From assembly GCF_011075055.1 (NCBI RefSeq), contig NC_058151.1, forward strand, positions 5,536,251 to 5,600,250: a stretch of 64,000 nucleotides of DNA, read 5' to 3'. Positions within the stretch are counted from its first letter, which is position 1; the number at the start of each line of letters is the position of its first letter. Both the position numbers and the translations under genes were made by a program. A model generated the notes under the pieces. The model was not told the DNA's origin, did not search any database, and worked only from the letters and a program-made list of their open reading frames with translations. The stretch is from Mangifera indica (lineage: Eukaryota > Streptophyta > Magnoliopsida > Sapindales > Anacardiaceae). This document shows, piece by piece, positions 57,871 through 64,000 of this stretch.

Positions 57871-59912
57871 TATTTTTGCCAACATAAATCAATAGATCAT
57901 AGATAGCCTAAAGAGTGAGACAATCAAAAAATTTTATTCAATAACAATTTCTTCTTTTCTTTTTTAACCTTGAAGGGCTAAGAATACAAGTAATGTTTGA
58001 GATTGGTAAGGAATGTCCAAGATTAATATTTTTTGCCAAGATTTGGTTACTTGTGACCAACTTCTTAAGCTTTTTATGCCAACTTAGAGAGAGTTTATCC
58101 ATACTTAAGTATATTACCTAGTGTCTTACGAGTCATAGAACTTGTCAGATAACCTTATGAGGCAAAATCCTAGTTACATGCACCAAAAAGAACATGATAT
58201 AGGCATTGTTTCTTTTAGAACCTAAATAGCCTATCATATATACAATTTGTTGTTATCTCGCATATGATTATAACTATTTGTTGGCTCGTTAAGTGTTGGT
58301 TACATATATATAAATGGCCATGCAAATATATTTTCCTTGTAATCCACTTTTACCCACCAAGCTAAGATACAAATTAGCCTTACCCTTTTGCATGGGTATA
58401 TGATTGATGACAAGTAATAGACATAAATGACTTTCACCCATCCAAAGAGGAAAGTCTATAACCAAAAATGAGCACATTTATGAGAATATCCTGAGTATAC
58501 AAGAAAATTAGTTTATGGGAGAAAGTAAACCAAGATAAGCTATTGATTTTAAAAAAAAAAAAAAGAGCAAAAGAGAGAAAAAAGAGAAAGCATGAACAAA
58601 TGAAGAAAAAAATAGTTGTCTTGCCTTACTAATGTGAAAATAAGAAGAAATCAAGCTTTGAATTTAAAAGACCTATTTAGGTGATAACATTCACACATCA
58701 AGTGTCTAGATCATGTTTTCATAGTTATGCTTATTTATTTGTATTCAGTTTCCTTCACTCATTCATTTCATAGCCAAAGCCCTCAGTCACATGGCAACCA
58801 AATAAAAGACCTATTGATTCTTTGAGGTGTTACATCTACATTATTGGAGATAGGTTACATGGTTTTGCCTATGGGATTCAAGTAATATTAGTGCTTCGAG
58901 ACCTTAATGGTTGTTAAGTACATATATGACTGTCTGAATGGCAATAGTTTGAGTTGTGACAGTTGTGGTTCATATTTCCTCTCTTTTTAGGAAATGTAGG
59001 TGAAATAAGGAAACTCAGAAGAAGAATTAAAGAAAAATGAAGATAGTCGAAGTGTATTAGAACACTAAAGTCTATAGCGCCCAAGGAATACAAGTCCTAT
59101 CAAGAGTTGAATATGGATACTAGAAAGAAACAGATTTGGTGCAGATTTAGAGAATCTTAACAATCCTAAACTCCTAAATTCATGCAAGCTTCTAACCTTG
59201 GATATAAAAAGCAGATTTGTTGCATGACGACTTCAACAAATGCCTCATTTTCATTCTTTTGAATTTCTACAAACCATCAAGATTTACGTTGAATGTAAAA
59301 TGTAGCCAATGTGATTGCACTCAACGATAACAAGAAAGATTCAGACAAATTTAGTCGTTCAATATTGAGAATTTTTTTGAATTTAATTCTTAAAATAATT
59401 ATGAGTTTTTTTTTTTAATATTCTTTTTATACTTTTTGCAATGACTCTAAGTGATTAAACCCATTATCCAAGGATTAAGAAGAATCCTTCAATCTCCATG
59501 AACTTGTAATATTTTATTTTTATTATCAATATATTTACTTGATGATGTTTTTGATTTAATGGATGAACAATTCATATCTTGCATTTAGTCAAAGGCCTAA
59601 CTTCATATATATGTATAGGTTCACATAGACTATTAAGAGATAGATGCAAAATTAGTTCCTACATTCATTAAACCTAGATATTTAACTCTAGAGATAGATT
59701 TGTAGAGTAATTGGTTGTCATAAAAATTAAAAGGTTTGTAGTAACCGAGTGCCACAAAAGTAGACATCCATTCAATGTTTACACATTTAATCAATCTCAA
59801 GAGAAGAAGTAGGGTCAAATAGGATAATCAACCATCATTACATCATAAGCATCTAAAAAACATATAGTTAATTACAAGTTCATATAGGAATATAAATGAA
59901 ATCTTAACTCTT
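57871..59912 (+). other. Non-coding part of Athila-like element, including probable 3' LTR start
   Basis: I see no further pol coding. The stretch has A-rich tracts (58548-58564 and following), and a region at 59440-59590 (AAGGATTAAGAAGAATCCTT, TTCATATCTTGCATTTA) that looks like gypsy LTR sequence. The likely content is 3' untranslated DNA and the first part of the 3' LTR, but a boundary cannot be set. Confidence 0.4.
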
Positions 59913-62312
59913 TGTAACACCTACAGGTACACCTCGAAGGCAAAATAGTCTTTAGCCATGAGCTTAATTGATGTATCAATGATTTATGGTGATTTAAAAG
60001 TCAAAGTATAAGTTTTGGGTGATACACAATCATGTATAGAAAGGTCATACCCGTGTGTCATCATCACATCAGTAGGATAAAATTGATTTTGTGTATAATT
60101 CAAATTATGTGACACATGGTTGTGTACAAAGGAGTACACACCCGTGTGTGGCATTACACATTTCAATTTTATAAAAGGCACATTCATTGTGTTTTGGGGA
60201 TATTATTTCCCAACCCTAAAACGCACGAAATTTGTTTAAAGAGAGAAAGTTATGAGGTTGATCATCTAACTTTCTTCTAGCAATCTGTAGCCAAATTCTA
60301 ATGATATATAAAAGATAAAATCTTGAAAGAATAAGGCTCACTTATGTATTGTGGTATGTGAAAAAAAAGTGGTAAATAGGATATGCTCTTCCTTATGCCA
60401 TTAGAGAGACAATTTTAATGTCTTTGTGTAGTTAGATAATGATAACTGATGTTAACAATATATTGTATTGAGGATATGTTATTGATGATTATGTCTCTTA
60501 TGGGAATTGATTATAAGATATGTGATAATGTAGTTATATATTTATTTTTCATTTCTGCATATTTGATATTGAATTGGGGGTCGTATGTTTGGTTGTTGTT
60601 GATAGTTGTCTAGCCATAGTCATCATTAAGTTGTGTTTTATGGCATATTTTAGTTTGATTTTTGTGATTTCCATGATTCTATGACTAAGGTTATGTTTTG
60701 GCTATGTTGAGTGATTTTGTCACTTTACTTATAATATGTGAAGTTACGGTATGTTAATGGGGTTAAGGAAAGACTATATTCATGGTTCTAATATTTGGAA
60801 TTTAGAAAGACATAAAGAGCTCAAGTTAGGGTTTAGTATTGGTTGCTCTTTCGAATTTTAGACTTGACACACAATCTTGTGGTGTTTGACACACGACAAT
60901 ATGCACGAGTGCTAAGATTCAGGTTTAGATTTTTGGGGTTCTAGTGATCATTGGATGTCATAAACCAATGAGCAGTCAACTAAGACATATGGACTATCTA
61001 TGTATAGTTATAGCACAACCGTATGTGAGCTGAAATGATCAAAATACTGCTGAGAAGTAATGCATTTGAGAAAAGAACAAAAAAGAAAAGTGAAATAATT
61101 ATTGAAAGGTCACACGCCCATGTGTATAGAATATTAACACATGAGAATATGCCATGTGGGGTTAGTCATATGCATGGAAATAAAAAGACACACCCCTGTG
61201 TGTCCATAGACATACTCCCATGTATTTAGAGTAAAATAAAGAAAAAGAGAAAGGGAATTAGGCTAAAAACCTAAAGGTTGTCCTGAGAGCCAATAAAGAG
61301 ATCCTAAAACATAGTAGTATTTGACATGCCTAAGAGATGAAATTTTAACAAGGCATAAGATATGTCATAAGTGGAAGCTAAGACAAGCCTAAGTTAAGTA
61401 AAGGCTCGAGTTACATACATGTTAGACATGATAGGGTCGTTATGAGGGGGTACTATGAATGCACATTCCTTACACCACCTTACAGTAAGACATGTCTATA
61501 GTGGGACACTATACCCTCAATGGCGTACTTGCTCGTAGTAGAGCCTAGTTGAGATTTAGTTTTGATGTAGTGGAATAAAGAGATAGGTCACATGGTCAAA
61601 GTGTCAAATCCTTGTATTCAATCGAGACCAATTGACCTAGTATATAATTTTAGTTTCAGCTTCTAATTTTAGATGTTTCTACCAAGTTTAGTATAGTAAC
61701 ACCAGATAAGGAACCCGAAGAATTGTTTCTTAGTGACTAAGCATGACACATTTCAATCTAAGAGTTATGACATATAGCCTAGATATTCTCTAGAGTACAG
61801 TATGAACACAGAGTTGAGATATAGGACCTATCATTATTCACAGGGGAATTAATGTCAACTCTGAATAACAAAGTAATCAGGGTCGAGATCAAGGGCATTT
61901 TGGAGTTTTAAGTAAAATTTATTAGTAAAGTCTCATACTTATTAAGTGTTTTATCATTAACTCTCCTACTTGCATGTGTGTATGTGTAAGTGATTATAAT
62001 GGCTACAGAATGAGCAATGGTCAGAAAGCGTAAAACAATAAGGGTATTTCTATCATTTCAATTGTTTTATTTTATTATAAGCATATTTATGAATTTGAAT
62101 ACACCTTTTTCCTAATTATATTTTAAGTAATGAGATCTTTTGTATGCTTCCAATTTCAATTTTTTTATAAGGGTATTTTGGTAAAAATACAAAGTTTAAT
62201 AAATGAAATTTGTTTTCAATAAATTATGAGTTTTATTATATGTTTTGCATTAAATTTATGCTCAAAGTAGTCAATTTAGTGACATATTTCTTTGAAGGGG
62301 GGTTATTATTAA
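59913..62312 (+). repeat. Tekay-like gypsy LTR (about 2.4 kb), apparently solo
   Basis: It starts TGTAACACCTACAGGTACAC and ends near GAAGGGGGGTTATTATTA, comparable to the GAGAGGGGTGTTACA end of the Tekay-like element at 56910. In between it has ACACCCGTGTGTGG-type words and GTGGGACACTATACCCTC, frequent in this LTR family. No primer site or coding DNA follows. It appears to split the Athila 3' LTR. No target duplication was found. Confidence 0.6.
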
Positions 62313-62429
62313 AATTCAGTCAACAATAAGGAGATTGCATAACTAAAGTAGATTGACAAGTAGTTAATTAGTTATTTTAGTTTAATATTTTCTTAACATC
62401 AAAAAGGTTGCCCTAGCTAACTTAGGTCA

Positions 62430-62521
62430 TGAAGGGAATTAATACTTAGCTCCCAATCTTTGTGGGATCGATATCTTAAGTATTACTCAACGACTCATGC
62501 ACTTGCGAGTGAGACGCAACA
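62430..62521 (+). repeat. End of Athila-like 3' LTR
   Basis: GAATTAATACTTAGCTCCCA, ATCGATATCTTAAGTATTAC and ACTTGCGAGTGAGACGCAAC align with 50330-50416. The next bases are TCACT, not a primer site, as expected for a 3' LTR. Confidence 0.68.
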
Positions 62522-62559
62522 TCACTAGATGGTTATTGGCTTGAATAAAATAGTGGGAT

Positions 62560-64000
62560 GATTTTTTCAACAAGGACCATGTTGAATCAATAATTAATGA
62601 AAATTGGATTACTAATATTTACTTTTTTGTGCATAGAAATCACAACAAACCTACTATTTCAAACAATATTAATATACAATTTATCTTAGAAAGAACAAGA
62701 AGTTCAAAGGCAATAACTTTAATGATTGGTACTAAAATCTTCGAATTATTCTATTTCAAGAAAAGAAACTATACGTTTCTAAAGGAATTATGCTTCCTAA
62801 GCTTAGTCTCAATGCCACCCAAGAGAAAAATGAAGCTTTTAGTAAGTGTCTGGATTACTCTAATAACATCCAGTGCCTAATGTTGCCATCGATGACATCT
62901 AAGCTACAAACAAAACATAAAGAAATGAATGTTTAATCCATTTCTTTTCATCTCTATAAGATATTTGTAACTTGTACGAGATAAGATATACTAGGTGTTA
63001 AGGGCACTCTATAGTGGGTCCTTGTGTGCTTAAGATGATTTGCTATATTGAGGAATTGGTATCACTAGGTAATGTTATGGACAATGATTTAGTCATTGAC
63101 CTTGTCTTGCAATCCTTTCTTAACTCATATAGGACGTTCATCAAGAAATACCTAATGAGTGAAGAAGAAAAGTCTCTCCTTGAGGTCTTAAGATTGTTGA
63201 GGACTATTAAGTAGGAGGTAAATAAGTATGCCAATGTGCTTCTAGTTAATCCTAAAACACGAAATGCCAAGGGCAAGGGCAAGCCTAAGGCCAAATCCAA
63301 GCCAAAGGTGCAAAAATAGACTTTCACCATTATGCAACATATTGGTGGCATGGAAAAGGGGAAGGTTGTTTGTTTCCATTACGAGAAGACTACCCATTAG
63401 AGGAAACGTTACAGGGCCTACTTTGAGAGCAGAAGAAAGAAGTTAGTTACTTCAACTTAAGGTATGTTTGTTACTAAGATTAACATATCATCATGTTTAT
63501 CCTTGGTTGTAGACAAAGACATGGTTTTCACATTTGCTCTAATAAGTAGGAACTAAGGTAGAGTAAACCACTTTTCAAAAGAGAATTAGACCTACAAGTT
63601 GGAAATAAAGCTTAAATTGTTACATTAGTTGTATGAACTTATTTTATCAATTTTCAATATGTGTTTGTTTTAGAACTTGAGAGCTATTACTTTGTTACTA
63701 GTATTTCTTAAAATTTAAATTTTATGTTCGCTTTAGACAAACAAGGATTTGTATCTTAATTACTAATTAACTTGTACAATACCCATTGTGGAACTTCTTG
63801 TTTTGTAGATGGTTTATATTTTCTTGACTTGAATGATAATATACTCAGTGTCGAAAATAAAAGAGCTAAACATTTAGATTTGAACACCAAATATCAGTTG
63901 TATTATAAGTTTTGTCACATTGGACTGAAACGCATTTCAAAACTCCAAAAGATAAAGTTTTACAATCATTTGACCTTGAGTCTTATGATAAATGTGAATC
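62560..64000 (+). pseudogene. Copia gag and protease remnant, running off the window
   Basis: The plus strand reads SLNATQEKNEAFSKCLDYSN, NIQCLMLPSMTSKLQTKHKE, GPCVLKMICYIEEL, DLVLQSFLNSYRTF and EEEKSLLEVLRLLRTIK (copia gag, 62810-63215). It continues with GKGKPKAKSKPK, a zinc knuckle trace VCFHYEKTTH, and, at 63840 to the end, KRAKHLDLNTKYQLYYKFCH, IGLKRISKLQK and FDLESYDKCES (pre-integrase). Frames shift and stops occur. No LTR is visible at its left end. The rest lies beyond the window. Confidence 0.78.

Larger units (their letters stand above)
50241..62521 (+). mobile_element. Athila-like Ty3/gypsy element, split and deleted
   Basis: An LTR end with TGCACTTGCGAGTGAGAC-like sequence occurs at 50330-50416 and again at 62430-62521. 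After the first copy comes an Asp-type primer site and an Athila gag (50780-51600). Coding resumes at 57255-57870 (gag end and protease region), after a gypsy insertion of opposite strand. RT, RNase H and integrase are missing, so a large deletion has occurred. The 3' LTR is itself split by the LTR at 59913-62312. The 5' LTR start is unknown. Confidence 0.72.

Noticed and set aside
59440..59600. Possible promoter or gene end near poly-T and CTTGTAATATTTT
   Set aside because: The context is LTR-like repeat sequence with no linked reading frame on either strand.
1..64000. A novel defence, biosynthetic or mobile system
   Set aside because: All coding traces with recognisable motifs belong to known plant retroelement domains, an ABCG relic or an HD hydrolase. 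No cluster of unknown conserved genes is visible.

Overview
This is an AT-rich plant nuclear window, most likely from a eudicot. The evidence is one intron-containing plant gene with GT-AG introns, a plant-type ABCG transporter remnant, and dense nested LTR retrotransposons of plant lineages. Species cannot be told from sequence alone. I see no prokaryotic operon, CRISPR array, rRNA or tRNA gene. I also see no convincing undescribed biological system. The interest lies in one intact gene with very short exons and in the layered history of the mobile elements around it.

Layout, left to right. About 0.2-0.6 kb is a broken 5' piece of an ABCG half-transporter gene (minus strand). 788-6135 is a complete but decayed Ty3/gypsy chromovirus (minus) with two LTRs and a near-perfect 5-bp target duplication. 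6651-17627 is a decayed Ty1/copia element (plus). Its integrase is split by a second copia element (minus, 9191-14633) with a TATAT target duplication. After a duplicated copia LTR/3' end (17.8-18.5 kb) comes a compound of one copia family on the minus strand. It has three LTRs (18888, 27551, 34497) and two internal regions, and a LINE (19.5-25.2 kb) sits in the left copy. 34.9-43.9 kb is a patchwork of copia integrase, a SIRE-like LTR, copia RNase H, a Tekay-like gypsy LTR and copia RT/integrase.

44.70-49.08 kb holds the only gene that looks functional. It encodes a YedJ-type HD-domain metal-dependent phosphohydrolase of 221 residues in seven exons on the minus strand, including exons of 31 and 19 nt. 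All boundaries were read by eye and keep one open frame. Its promoter side has a TATA-like box and a G-box and then runs into about 1 kb of extremely AT-rich DNA.

50.2-62.5 kb is an Athila-like gypsy element (plus), with an Asp-type primer site and gag and protease remnants. It is interrupted by a Tekay-like gypsy element (minus, about 51.65-57.24 kb) and a Tekay-like LTR (59.9-62.3 kb). The window ends inside another copia gag/protease remnant (plus). Every retroelement reading frame has stops, frameshifts or lost catalytic residues, many of them consistent with C-to-T decay, so none appears autonomous.
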